Positions 17,801 to 26,416 of a stretch of 64,000 nt of DNA are shown here, piece by piece (the stretch's first letter is position 1; each line of letters opens with the position of its first letter). The notes beneath the pieces were generated by a model. The model was not told where the DNA came from. It made no database searches and saw only the letters and a list, made by a program, of their open reading frames with translations. Source of the DNA: Streptomyces sp. NBC_01478 (GTDB lineage Bacteria > Actinomycetota > Actinomycetes > Streptomycetales > Streptomycetaceae); contig NZ_CP109444.1 in NCBI RefSeq assembly GCF_036227225.1, forward strand, positions 868,001 to 932,000, given 5' to 3'. The position numbers and the translations under genes were made by a program.

Positions 17801-19024
17801 GTGACACGTCTTCGCGCATGTCTCGGCGCGGCGGCCGCCGTGACGCTCGCCGCCACGGGCACGACCGCGCTGATCGCGACCAGCGCCCAGGGCGCGACCA
17901 GCGCGGCCACCGCGCTGAGCAACCGCTGGTACGCCGCGGCCCCCTATCTGATGCCGACGGACAACAACCCGCCCGACGCCGGCACCATCATGGACGCCAC
18001 CGGCCTCAAGGCCTTCCAGCTCGCCTTCGTCCTCGCCCCCAACGGCGGCGGCTGCACCCCCACCTGGGGCGGCACCTCACCGGTCTCCTCGGACACCGCC
18101 GTCCAGTCGGTCATCAACACGATCCGCGCCAAGGGCGGCGACGTCTCCGTCTCCATCGGCGGCTACGGCGGCACCAAGCTCGGCCAGGCCTGCTCCGACC
18201 CGGCCTCGACGGCCGCGGCCTACCAGCAGGTCATCACCAAGTACGGCCTGCACGCGATCGACTTCGACCTGGAGGAGCCGGAGTACGAGAACACCGCGGC
18301 CATCCACAACGAGATCGGCGCGGCCAAGATCCTCCAGCAGAACAACGCGGGCCTGTACGTCTCCGTCACCACGGCCGGTACGGCGGACGGCACCGGCTGG
18401 TTCGGCAAGCAGATGCTGCTGGAGGCGAAGTCGCAGGGGTTCACGCCGAACAACTTCTCCATCATGCCGTTCGACGGCGGCTTCAACGGCGCGGCCTCGC
18501 AGACCAGCGCGCTCACCAACTTCAACTCCATCCTCCAGTCCACGTTCGGCTGGGACCAGGCGACCGCGTACGCCCACGAGGGCTTCTCGGGGATGAACGG
18601 GCGCAGCGACACCGGCGAGTACTTCACCCAGGCCGACTTCCAGACGGTCCTGAACTACGCCACCAGCCACAACATGGACCGCTTCACGTTCTGGTCCCTC
18701 AACCGCGACCGCCAGTGCAGCCCGGTCGACAACGGCGGTACGACGTCCGGGACTTGCTCCAGCGTGGCGCAGAACGCGTGGGACTTCGCCAAGTACTCGG
18801 TGCAGTTCGCGGGCGTGACCCCGCCGACCACGACGCCCACACCGACCCCGACTCCGACGCCCACCCCGGGCACGTGCAAGACGGCGTGGAGTTCCACGGC
18901 CGTCTACACGCAGGGCAACGAGGTGTCCTACGGCAGCCACAACTGGGTGGCCAAGTGGTGGACCCAGAACGAGGTGCCCGGTGCCTCCCAGTGGGGCCCC
19001 TGGCAGGACGAGGGCGCCTGCTGA
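17801..19024 (+). CDS. Secreted GH18 chitinase with C-terminal chitin-binding domain
   Basis: A 407-residue exoenzyme. A signal peptide covers about the first 30 residues (basic start, then AAAVTLAATGTTALIA, cut near SAQGA). The GH18 catalytic domain has the active-site strand IDFDLEEPE with Asp-154, Asp-156 and the proton donor Glu-158. A Thr-Pro repeat linker follows. The last 48 residues are a CBM5/12-type chitin-binding module with Trp-rich NWVAKWWTQNE. GTG 17801 follows GGAGG at good spacing. Control through the upstream direct repeats is likely. The catalytic domain is of the compact ChiC/ChiD-like sort without a large insertion. Confidence 0.93.
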   Translation: MTRLRACLGAAAAVTLAATGTTALIATSAQGATSAATALSNRWYAAAPYLMPTDNNPPDAGTIMDATGLKAFQLAFVLAPNGGGCTPTWGGTSPVSSDTAVQSVINTIRAKGGDVSVSIGGYGGTKLGQACSDPASTAAAYQQVITKYGLHAIDFDLEEPEYENTAAIHNEIGAAKILQQNNAGLYVSVTTAGTADGTGWFGKQMLLEAKSQGFTPNNFSIMPFDGGFNGAASQTSALTNFNSILQSTFGWDQATAYAHEGFSGMNGRSDTGEYFTQADFQTVLNYATSHNMDRFTFWSLNRDRQCSPVDNGGTTSGTCSSVAQNAWDFAKYSVQFAGVTPPTTTPTPTPTPTPTPGTCKTAWSSTAVYTQGNEVSYGSHNWVAKWWTQNEVPGASQWGPWQDEGAC

Positions 19025-19116
19025 TCCCGCGGGATCGGCAGGAGTCGGACCGCGACGTCGAGCAGGCCTTGGGAAGGGCGTGCTCGGCGTCGCCGTCCGC
19101 TGCCCGGACTCCGTTG

Positions 19117-19860
19117 CTAGCGAAGGATGTTGACCGCCCGCGCGACGACCAGGACGACGATCGACACGGAGACCGAGGACTGGCCCATCATCAGCATCTT
19201 GGCCCAGCGCGAGAGCGGCATCACGTCGGTCGGGCTGAAGGCCGTGGAGTTGGTGAAGGACAGGTACAGGTAGTCCAGGAACGCCGGTTCCCAGTCCGGT
19301 GGCGCGGTCTCCGGGCTCTGCATCTGGACGAAGAGGAAGTCGGCGTACTGGTGGTCGCCCATGACCCGCGCCATGGGTCCGCCGCGATCCCATTCCCAGT
19401 ACCAGAGGGCGAACACGATGACGTTCGTCAGCCAGATGCCCCCGCCGCTCAGCAGCAGCGGTCCGGCGTCCAGGCCCTCGGTGCCCCTGACCAGACCCAC
19501 CACCAGCCGGACCGCCGACCAGGTATTGGCCAGGCTGATGACCCCCGTCAGGACCAGGCTCGGCCAGCGCAGCCACCGCGTGCCGGGCTCGATCCGCCGG
19601 GGATTGGCGACGAACAGACCGACCATCAGCGCGAGTTCCAGTACCGGCAGCAGCCAGTACGGCCGGAAGGCGAGCCGGTGCGGCAGCATCAACTGCACGG
19701 CGACCGCCACCAGGATCACGGCCGACACAGCCAACCGCGTCTCCCCGCGCGTCACCCGCCGCCACGCGGGCACCACATCGCGACGGCCGTCCTCCAGCAG
19801 CCGCTCGATCCTGGCCAAGCGGTTCGCGGAGTCGTCCCTGCCGTCCGTACCGTCCGTCAT
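19117..19860 (-). CDS. Ion-channel-like membrane protein (possibly DUF1345)
   Basis: A 247-residue protein with five or six membrane segments after a charged N-terminal 35 residues. Near the C terminus YLYLSFTNSTAFSPTDVM followed by SRWAKMLMMGQSSVS mirrors the pore-helix, filter and inner-helix order of two-TM potassium channels. However, the filter TVGYGD is replaced by NSTAFSPTD, so selectivity is doubtful. Family placement as DUF1345 or a channel relative is tentative. ATG 19860 has a weak GGGGAC site. It is convergent with the chitinase gene and independent of it. Confidence 0.7.
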   Translation of the reverse strand: MTDGTDGRDDSANRLARIERLLEDGRRDVVPAWRRVTRGETRLAVSAVILVAVAVQLMLPHRLAFRPYWLLPVLELALMVGLFVANPRRIEPGTRWLRWPSLVLTGVISLANTWSAVRLVVGLVRGTEGLDAGPLLLSGGGIWLTNVIVFALWYWEWDRGGPMARVMGDHQYADFLFVQMQSPETAPPDWEPAFLDYLYLSFTNSTAFSPTDVMPLSRWAKMLMMGQSSVSVSIVVLVVARAVNILR

Positions 19861-19941
19861 GGCACCGATTGTCCCCGGTCAGGGGTCGGTCCCATGACGC
19901 GCCCCACCCTGGACACCCTCGGATGTTCGGGCCGATCGTGG

Positions 19942-21126
19942 TCAACCCCGCAACGGCTCCGCCAGTCGTCCCAGCAGGCCCGCGACCAGAGCGGTCTGCG
20001 CGGGCACCGTGTCGGGAAGGATGAACTCGCCCTGGGCGTGCGCCCCGTCGCCGACCGCTCCCATGCCGCACAGCACCGGCAGACCCAGCGCGGCAACGAA
20101 GTTGGCGTCACTGGCGCCGCCGACGGCGGTGTCGCGCAGGGCGTCGCGGCCCTGCTCGCGGGCGACCTCGCGGGCGAGGTCGAGGAGCGGGGCGGAGGCG
20201 GCGTTCAAGGTCATCGGCGGCCGGTTCCAGGCGTGGTCGATCTCGATGCGGACGCGTGGGTCGCTGACCTTGATGGCGTCCAACTCCTGGTCCACACGGG
20301 TCTGTTCGGCCGCGCTGCTGACCCGGATGTCGACGCCCGCCGTCGCCCGCCCGGCGACGACGTTGATGGCCGAACCGCCCTTGATGAGCCCGGTGTTGAT
20401 CGTGGTGCCCCTGTCCGGGGCGGCCACGGCCGCGGCGGCGACCACGAACTCGGACAGCGCGGTGATCGCGCTCGCCCCGTCCTGCGGCGCGAGCCCCGCG
20501 TGGGACTCGACACCGGTGGCGGTGACCTGGAAGATCCCGGTGCCCTTGCGGGCGGTCTTGACCGCGCCGTGGGCACTCGGCTCCAGGACCAGCGTGACGT
20601 CGGCCTTCCGCGCGACCTCCTCGATCACCGGCCGCGAGGACAGGGAGCCGATCTCCTCGTCGCCGTTGAAGAGGAAAGTGACGGTGGGCAGGGGCGCGCC
20701 GCTCTCCCGGGCCAGCTTCAGGGCCCAGATCCCCTGCGCCAGGCCGGTCTTCATGTCGAAGATGCCGGGTCCGCTCAACCGCGCCCGCCCGTCCTCGGAC
20801 GGCCCAAGCTGCTCCCATCCGGCGAGGGTCCCGGTCGGCCACACGGTGTCGTAGTGCCCGACGAGCGCGACATGCCCGGCGCCGGTGCCGCGGTAGGTCA
20901 GGGTGAGCGTGTCGCCGCACTCGCCACCGGGGTGACGCTGCTCGTGGTCGGGGCGGCCGAGCCGCTGGACGGTCAGTTCGCGCAGCAGGTCCAGACCGGT
21001 CGCGAGGCCGGGAAGGTCGTAGCTGCCGGTCTCGTGGCGGACGAGGGTCAGGATGTCCTCGACGATCTGCGCGGAGACGTCCTGGGCGCGGGTGGTGAGG
21101 GCGGCGGATGCGGGTGACGCGGTCAT
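19942..21126 (-). CDS. M20 metallopeptidase, carboxypeptidase G2 / glutamate carboxypeptidase type
   Basis: A 394-residue zinc peptidase. The M20 ligands are in order: His-91 and Asp-93 (GHYDTVWPTG), bridging Asp-124 (PGIFDMKTG), and catalytic Glu-157/158 (NGDEEIGS). The dimerisation domain includes VESHAGLAPQDGAS. The HYDTVWP form of the first motif is characteristic of carboxypeptidase G2-like enzymes, which release C-terminal glutamate from folates and p-aminobenzoyl-glutamate. No signal peptide is seen, so it acts in the cytosol. ATG 21126 follows AAGAAGG. The AbgT transporter lies 33 bases upstream on the same strand, which supports the substrate guess. Confidence 0.9.
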   Translation of the reverse strand: MTASPASAALTTRAQDVSAQIVEDILTLVRHETGSYDLPGLATGLDLLRELTVQRLGRPDHEQRHPGGECGDTLTLTYRGTGAGHVALVGHYDTVWPTGTLAGWEQLGPSEDGRARLSGPGIFDMKTGLAQGIWALKLARESGAPLPTVTFLFNGDEEIGSLSSRPVIEEVARKADVTLVLEPSAHGAVKTARKGTGIFQVTATGVESHAGLAPQDGASAITALSEFVVAAAAVAAPDRGTTINTGLIKGGSAINVVAGRATAGVDIRVSSAAEQTRVDQELDAIKVSDPRVRIEIDHAWNRPPMTLNAASAPLLDLAREVAREQGRDALRDTAVGGASDANFVAALGLPVLCGMGAVGDGAHAQGEFILPDTVPAQTALVAGLLGRLAEPLRG

Positions 21127-21159
21127 GATCTGCCTTCTTGTACGACGGTGGGGGCAGGT

Positions 21160-22719
21160 TCAGCCGATGCCGAGCGGGATGCCCAGCAGGTACCAGGCCA
21201 CGAAGAACGCGACCCAGACGACCCAGACGACGGCGGCGATCGGGATCGTGAAGGAGGCCAGGGTGCCGATGCCGGCGGACTTGCGGTACTGCTGGATGAA
21301 GCCCAGGGCCATGACGAAGTAGGGGCTCATCGGGGTCACGCAGTTGGTGACGGAGTCGGCGACGCGGTAGACGGCCTGGGTGGTCTCGGGCTCGATGCCG
21401 ATGAGCATCAGCATGGGGACGAGGACCGGCGCGGCCAGGGCCCACAATGCGGAGCCGCTGGTGATGACGAGGTTCATGAAGGTGATCAGTACGGCGATGC
21501 CGACGAGCACCGTCCATCCGTGCAGGTGCAGGTCGCGCAGGGTCTCGGCGCCCTTGACGGCGAGGATGTCGCCGATGTTCGTCCACTTGAAGTAGGCGAG
21601 GAACTGGGCGATCGCGAAGAACAGGACGAGGATCGGCGCCATCGAGCGGGTGCCGTCCACCATCGCGCCGATGCTGTCGCGGGCGGCGGTGAAGGTGCCG
21701 GTCATCCGGCCGTAGACGGTGCCGAGCACGGCGAAGAACACGCCCAGGACGAGCGCCATGCCGCCGATGAGCGGGGAGTTGACGATGCCGCCGCCCTCGC
21801 CGCGCAGGGGTGAGGCCGAGGGGATCATGGCCGCCGCGAGGAACGCGAGGAAGCCGACGGCGACGAGTCCGGTCGTGCGCAGGGCTCGCCGCTGCCGGTC
21901 GGTGATCTCGATCTCCGCGAGTTCCTCCGCGTCGGGAGCGGCGATCGGTTCGTCGGGTTCCAGGTCGGTGCGGCGGGCGAGGACCTTGTCGACGACGAGG
22001 GTGATCACGAGGGCCACGAGGACGGACGAGCCGAGGCCGAAGAAGTAGTTGGCGACCGGGGTGACGACGTAGTGCGCGTCGATGGTGTGGGCGGCGGCCG
22101 TGGAGATCCCGGAGAGGAGGACGTCGGTGGTGGTGAGCGAGGGGGAGGCGTCGTACCCGGCGGCGATCGAGACGTAGGCGACGACACAGCCGAGGACCGG
22201 GCTGCGGCCGGCCGCGCGGAAGACCAGGGCGCCGAGCGGGATGAGGGTGACGTAGGCGGCGTCGCCGGCGACATGGCTGACCATGGCCGTCATCGACAGG
22301 GCGAAGGTGAGGTACCTGCCCGGCACGCGCGCGACCATGCGGCGCAGCAGGGCGGAGAACAGTCCGCTCTTCTCGGCGACGGCGATGCCGAACATCACGG
22401 TGAGGATGGTGGCCAGCGGCGGGAAGGCCGCGTAGTTGTCGACGGCGCCCTCGACGGCCATGGTGAGGCCGTCCTTGCTGAGCAGGTTCCGCACCGTGAT
22501 GGTCTCGTGCGTGCCGGGGTGCAGGGCACTGAGGCCGGTCGCGGACAGGACGGCGCTGAGGACGGCGACGAGCCCCGCGAGGATCCAGAACAGCCAGAAG
22601 GGGTTGGGGAGTCTGTTGCCGATCTTCTCGATCGCCGTCAGGCCCCGGAACGCGGTGCGCAGGACTCTCGACCGGGGCTCGGTGGACGGGGGCTGAGGTT
22701 GAGCGGAGGTGACACTCAT
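21160..22719 (-). CDS. abgT: AbgT-family p-aminobenzoyl-glutamate transporter
   Basis: A 519-residue protein with about 11-13 membrane helices. The family stretches NPFWLFWILAG, SHVAGDAAYVTLIPLGALVF and SIAAGYDASPSLTTTDVLLSG (read in order, positions about 40, 145 and 185) identify AbgT. E. coli AbgT imports p-aminobenzoyl-glutamate, a folate breakdown product; other members export sulfonamides. ATG 22719 follows AAGAGGTACC. Together with the downstream M20 carboxypeptidase it forms a two-gene operon, transcribed away from a double-domain Lrp regulator across a spacer with two palindromes. Confidence 0.93.
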   Translation of the reverse strand: MSVTSAQPQPPSTEPRSRVLRTAFRGLTAIEKIGNRLPNPFWLFWILAGLVAVLSAVLSATGLSALHPGTHETITVRNLLSKDGLTMAVEGAVDNYAAFPPLATILTVMFGIAVAEKSGLFSALLRRMVARVPGRYLTFALSMTAMVSHVAGDAAYVTLIPLGALVFRAAGRSPVLGCVVAYVSIAAGYDASPSLTTTDVLLSGISTAAAHTIDAHYVVTPVANYFFGLGSSVLVALVITLVVDKVLARRTDLEPDEPIAAPDAEELAEIEITDRQRRALRTTGLVAVGFLAFLAAAMIPSASPLRGEGGGIVNSPLIGGMALVLGVFFAVLGTVYGRMTGTFTAARDSIGAMVDGTRSMAPILVLFFAIAQFLAYFKWTNIGDILAVKGAETLRDLHLHGWTVLVGIAVLITFMNLVITSGSALWALAAPVLVPMLMLIGIEPETTQAVYRVADSVTNCVTPMSPYFVMALGFIQQYRKSAGIGTLASFTIPIAAVVWVVWVAFFVAWYLLGIPLGIG

Positions 22720-22773
22720 CGGTACCTCTTGGCGCGATGGGGGGATGTTCCTGCGAACAATGGCATTCGGATG

Positions 22774-22797
22774 AGAGATTCTCTACACCTCAGAGGT
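22774..22797. promoter_or_regulatory. Two adjacent palindromes, likely Lrp-type operator
   Basis: AGAGA-T-TCTCT (22774-22784) and ACCTC-A-GAGGT (22787-22797) are two perfect 11-base palindromes, two bases apart, between abgT and the divergent Lrp-family gene. Single-base centres and close packing suit an octameric Lrp protein. Both genes could be controlled from here. Confidence 0.5.
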
Positions 22798-22832
22798 AAC
22801 AGTGGGATTAAACGGCACCTTAGAGTGAGGTC

Positions 22833-23858
22833 ATGACCCGTCCTCTCCTCGACGAGCTCGACCGGCGCCTCATCGGCGCGCTGCATCTGGCGCCCCGGGC
22901 CACCTGGGACGACATCGGCGAGATCCTGGCCGCCGACGCCAGCACGCTCAAACGCCGTTACGACCGCTTGCACGAGGCACGCATGGTGCGCGTGATCGGG
23001 CAGGCCGACTGGGGCATCCACTCCACGGCGATGCCCGTCCACGTCTTCCTCGACATCACCGGCGAGAGCCCCCTCGCCGTCCTCCACCGCCTCCGCGACC
23101 TGCCCCACCTCCAACTGCTGGCACAGATCTCGGGCGACTACCCGCTCTACGCCGTCGTGCACGCCCCGTCCGAGGCGGCCACCAGCGAGGCGATCGACCG
23201 GTTGTTCTCCGTCCCCGGCGTCCGGCGTGTCAACGCCCTGCCCGCGCTCAGCACGCTGCGCCGGGGCAGGACCTGGGACCCGCAGTTCCTCACGGACAGC
23301 GAGCGGGCCGACCTGCTGAAGCTCGCCGGTGCCCGCCCCGAGGGCACGGCGACCGCGACACCCCCCGCGAAGCCGCTCAGCGAGGCCGAACGGGGTGTCG
23401 TGGCCCGGTTGCTCCAGGACAGCCGCGCGTCCGCCGCGAGCATCGCCCGGACCGCCGACCTGGCCACCTCCACCGCGCACCGGGTGGTCCGCCGGGTCCT
23501 GGACGAGGGGTGGGTCAAGCCGCGGCTGGAGATCGTGTCGGAGTGGCTGGGCTTCCAGACCGCGTTCATCCTCCGGCTGCGGGTGGCACCGGGCGCGACC
23601 CCCGACGTCATGCGCCGTATCGACCGGCTGCCCCAGACACGGCTCGCCGCGCACGTCGCCAGCGACATGTCCGTCCTGGCCACCGGCCTGGTCACCGACC
23701 GCACCGCCCTGGCGCGCTTCGTCGACGACGAACTGGCCGGCGTCCCCGGCCTCCTCGGCGTCAGCGTCGCCGTGATGCTCACCGAACCGCGCCGTTACTG
23801 GCTGGACCGCGACCTGACCACCGGCCTCGGCGCGTTCCACGCACCGACCCTGCTGTGA
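22833..23858 (+). CDS. Double-domain Lrp/AsnC-family regulator
   Basis: The 341 residues hold two tandem Lrp/AsnC units. The first has a helix-turn-helix at about residues 8-50 (DELDRRLIGALHL, LKRRYDRLHEARMVRVIG) and an effector domain. The second has its own helix-turn-helix near 180-225 (SEAERGVVARLLQ, TSTAHRVVRRVLDEGWV) and effector region. Such fused dimers occur in actinobacteria and bind amino acids or related compounds. The gene is divergent from abgT-carboxypeptidase and is the obvious candidate for their control. GTGAGG precedes ATG 22833. Its stop codon forms part of the terminator stem. Confidence 0.9.
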   Translation: MTRPLLDELDRRLIGALHLAPRATWDDIGEILAADASTLKRRYDRLHEARMVRVIGQADWGIHSTAMPVHVFLDITGESPLAVLHRLRDLPHLQLLAQISGDYPLYAVVHAPSEAATSEAIDRLFSVPGVRRVNALPALSTLRRGRTWDPQFLTDSERADLLKLAGARPEGTATATPPAKPLSEAERGVVARLLQDSRASAASIARTADLATSTAHRVVRRVLDEGWVKPRLEIVSEWLGFQTAFILRLRVAPGATPDVMRRIDRLPQTRLAAHVASDMSVLATGLVTDRTALARFVDDELAGVPGLLGVSVAVMLTEPRRYWLDRDLTTGLGAFHAPTLL

Positions 23859-23903
23859 GAGGGGGGCGTCCCGGCACCGAAGTGCCGGGACGCCCCCCTC
23901 TCA
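23856..23903. terminator. Perfect 22-bp bidirectional terminator
   Basis: The left arm spans 23856-23877 and includes the TGA stop of the Lrp gene; the right arm spans 23882-23903; the loop is CGAA. All 22 pairs are matched. It separates the Lrp gene from the convergent membrane-protein gene whose stop is at 23943. Confidence 0.88.
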
Positions 23904-23942
23904 CAGTCCGGTCAAAGCCCGGTCGATGCCCGGTCCGCTACG

Positions 23943-25499
23943 TCAGCCGGTGCCGAAGGCTCCCGTGCTGTAGGCGCACTCCGTGTAGATGTAGCCCGAC
24001 CTGAGCTTGGCCGTGTCCGAGGCCGGCGTCGCGCTGGAACTGTCGGGACGGTGCACGAAGTACGTCGTGCCGGTCGGCAGACTGATCGTCTTCTGCGGGT
24101 AGTTCTTGCCGGAGCTGCACGGCTTGAAGCCGGACAACAGGGTGGTGGTGAGGGAGTACGTGGTGCAGCTTCCGCAGCCCTTGAGGCTGAAGCTTCCGGT
24201 CACCGGCCCGGTGTACAGGACGGTGATGTCGTCCGGGCTGTCGTTCTTGACCGTGACGGAGATGCTGCCGCCGGACGCGGTCGTCGGCAGCTTCTTGCCC
24301 GCGGCCGGGACCGTCTGCGCCACCTCGGCGGCGATCGCTATCTTCTTGGCCAGGGTCCGGTTCTTGTCGTGCGGGTTGTCCTTCACGAAGTCGTTCATCG
24401 TGGTGAGCGCCGAGTCGAAGTCGGCGTCCTTGTACTGCGAGACACCGCACTGGTAGGTACCGGCGGCGGCCTGGCTGTCGGCCCGTCGGGCGTCCGCGCC
24501 GAGCGCGTCGGCCACGCCCGCCTGCTCGCCCTGGAGGCTGCCGATCTGCCCGGAGAGACTCGTCAACTGCTCGACGGCCGCGCAGGGTTCACTGCCGCGC
24601 ACCCCCTGGGCGGTCTTGTCGACGGCGGACTTGACGGCCGGTTCGACCTGCTTGGCCTGCGAGGACTGCGGGAACGCGGTCAGCAGGTACCCGAAGTTCG
24701 TCGGCCAGTCCGCGCTCCGCGTGCCGAGCGCGGTGGAGGCGCACTCGTACAGGGAGGTGGCCAGCCGGTCGTCCGGCCAGGTGGTCAGCGTGCCCAACTG
24801 CTTCTTGCCGATGGTGCCGGGGACGGTCCGCAGATACTTCAACTGGGGTATCGCGTCACAGTAGTTCTTCTGCGTGTAGGCGCCGGCGACCGTCGTGTAG
24901 AACGTCTTCAGCCGGTCGGGCACCTTGCCGGCCGCCCGCGAACCGGAGTGCGCGGTGCTGAGATCGTCGTAGACGGCGAGCGCCTGACGGTAGCGGGGTT
25001 CGGCCGTGGAGAACGGCAACGTCCCGTTCTCCGCCACGAGTTGGTCGGCCGTCTCCAGCCGGTCGAGGAGCATCTGCTCGGTCGCCTCGTCGCGGGCGTT
25101 GTCGTACAGCACGACTCCCCCGGCCGGTACGGCGAGCAGGACCAGGGCCAACACGAGTGCGAGGGGCAGGGGCGCGGTCCAGGCGATGCGGGTGCGCAGG
25201 CCGACCAACGCGCCGTGGACGGCGGCGAACACGAGGAACACGACGTACAGGGTGACGAGGACACCGGAGACGCCGTCCGGGTCGGCGGGCAGCGCCACCA
25301 GCAGCAGCACGATCGTCGCGACCCAGCACGCCGCCATCAGCAGCCAGCGGCGCGTCAGCGCGTAACCGAGCCCGAGACCACTGAGGTTGAGGAGTCCGAC
25401 CACGGCGGATCTGAGTCCGTCCGGTGGCGCGGGCGGCGGAGCCGTCGGCATGGGTGGGACGGCGAACCCCTGATAACTGCCGTACTGATCACTGGACAT
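23943..25499 (-). CDS. Large membrane protein with extracytoplasmic helical and C-terminal Ig-like region
   Basis: A 518-residue protein. A Pro-rich start is followed by four membrane segments between about residues 30 and 130. Then comes a long helical region with evenly spaced Cys (KNYCDAIPQL, SLYECAS, SEPCAAVEQL, TYQCGVSQYK) suggestive of TPR-like repeats. The last 120 residues look like a beta-sandwich (GGSISVTVKNDSPDDITVLY) with a CGSC pair. Paired cysteines and position after the membrane helices suggest that the bulk is outside the cell. ATG 25499 follows GGGGGAG. I do not know a named function; similar proteins are common in Streptomyces. Confidence 0.82.
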   Translation of the reverse strand: MSSDQYGSYQGFAVPPMPTAPPPAPPDGLRSAVVGLLNLSGLGLGYALTRRWLLMAACWVATIVLLLVALPADPDGVSGVLVTLYVVFLVFAAVHGALVGLRTRIAWTAPLPLALVLALVLLAVPAGGVVLYDNARDEATEQMLLDRLETADQLVAENGTLPFSTAEPRYRQALAVYDDLSTAHSGSRAAGKVPDRLKTFYTTVAGAYTQKNYCDAIPQLKYLRTVPGTIGKKQLGTLTTWPDDRLATSLYECASTALGTRSADWPTNFGYLLTAFPQSSQAKQVEPAVKSAVDKTAQGVRGSEPCAAVEQLTSLSGQIGSLQGEQAGVADALGADARRADSQAAAGTYQCGVSQYKDADFDSALTTMNDFVKDNPHDKNRTLAKKIAIAAEVAQTVPAAGKKLPTTASGGSISVTVKNDSPDDITVLYTGPVTGSFSLKGCGSCTTYSLTTTLLSGFKPCSSGKNYPQKTISLPTGTTYFVHRPDSSSATPASDTAKLRSGYIYTECAYSTGAFGTG

Positions 25500-25558
25500 G
25501 ATTCTCCCCCCGAACACCTTCGCCCCCGTTACCGTGACTTGTCAGTGTACGGTCGGGT

Positions 25559-26335
25559 TCACCGCGAGGACAGTGGGTTCCGTGCTGCCCCTCCGCCGCG
25601 CAGCACGCGTGACAGCCCCAGTGCCGCCGTCCTTACCGCCGGGGCGAGTTGGGCGGGCCTGAAGCGGGCGCGCGGTACGGCGACGGAGAGGGCGGCGACC
25701 GCGGTGTCACCGGCGAACACCGGGGCCGCGATACAACTCACTCCCTCCGCGGCCTCCTGCTCCTCGTAGGAGAGACCGGAGACCTGGATCTTCTCCAGGG
25801 CCATGCGCAGCCGGGCCGGGTCGGTGATCGAGTGCGGGGTGAGGCTCGGCAGCGGCCGGGACAGCACATCCTCCGTCAACTCGGCGCCGGAGAAGGCCAG
25901 GAGGGCCTTGCCGACGGCCGTACAGGTCAGCGGCAGGCTGCCGCCGATGCGGGAGGGCAGCCGCAACGCCTCGTGGCCGTGGATGCGTTCGAGGTAGACC
26001 ACCTCCATGCCCTCGCGCACGCCGAGGTGGATGGTCTCGCGGGTGGCCTCGAACAGGTCCTGGAGGAACGGCAGGGCCGTCTCGCGCAGATCACGCCGGT
26101 GCGGCACCAGCGAGCCCAGCTCGAACAGCTTCGCGCCGAGCAGATAGCGCGGACCCGAGCGCTCCAGCCAGCCCAGCTCGACCAGGTCGGCCGCCAGCCG
26201 GTGGACCGTGGGCTTGGCCAGTCCGGTGCGCTGCGAAAGTTCCGACAGGCGGTACGGTCCGCCGCTCGGACTGAAGCAGTCGAGGATGAGCGCGGCTTTC
26301 TCCAGCATGCTGCCGCTCGCGTTGTTCCGTGTCAC
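25559..26335 (-). CDS. IclR-family regulator of the lower meta-cleavage operon
   Basis: A 258-residue IclR protein. The winged helix is at residues about 10-65 ([22 protein letters not shown]), and the effector domain follows with [19 protein letters not shown] and a [11 protein letters not shown] segment. Members bind aromatic acids or their metabolites. Divergence from the hydratase-dehydrogenase-aldolase operon makes those genes its likely targets. GTG 26335 lies inside a 21-base palindrome and has no ribosome binding site, so translation may be leaderless or may start at ATG 26308 (Met-10). Confidence 0.92.
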   Translation of the reverse strand: MTRNNASGSMLEKAALILDCFSPSGGPYRLSELSQRTGLAKPTVHRLAADLVELGWLERSGPRYLLGAKLFELGSLVPHRRDLRETALPFLQDLFEATRETIHLGVREGMEVVYLERIHGHEALRLPSRIGGSLPLTCTAVGKALLAFSGAELTEDVLSRPLPSLTPHSITDPARLRMALEKIQVSGLSYEEQEAAEGVSCIAAPVFAGDTAVAALSVAVPRARFRPAQLAPAVRTAALGLSRVLRGGGAARNPLSSR

Positions 26336-26342
26336 GGAACAA
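26322..26342. promoter_or_regulatory. Perfect palindromic operator over the IclR start
   Basis: TTGTTCCGTG and CACGGAACAA flank a single central T, giving a perfect 21-base palindrome. It overlaps the GTG start of the IclR gene and lies 75 bases before the hydratase start. Its length and symmetry suit an IclR dimer, so it is probably the autoregulatory site and the control point of the divergent operon. Confidence 0.7.
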
Positions 26343-26416
26343 ACATTGTCCCCTTGCGGGGATGCTGTCTATACCGATGGGTGTCCCAGCACCGCCGCTC
26401 CCCCAGGAGGTAACCC

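Noticed and set aside
19018..19040. GATCCCGCGGGATC after the chitinase as a terminator
   Set aside because: The palindrome has no room for a loop and is short; it is not strong enough to list as a terminator.
17770..21117. A plus-strand open frame of 1115 codons
   Set aside because: It crosses the chitinase gene in another frame and runs antisense to the channel-like and M20 genes. Its product is Arg/Pro/Gly-rich without domains, which is a GC-skewed shadow frame.
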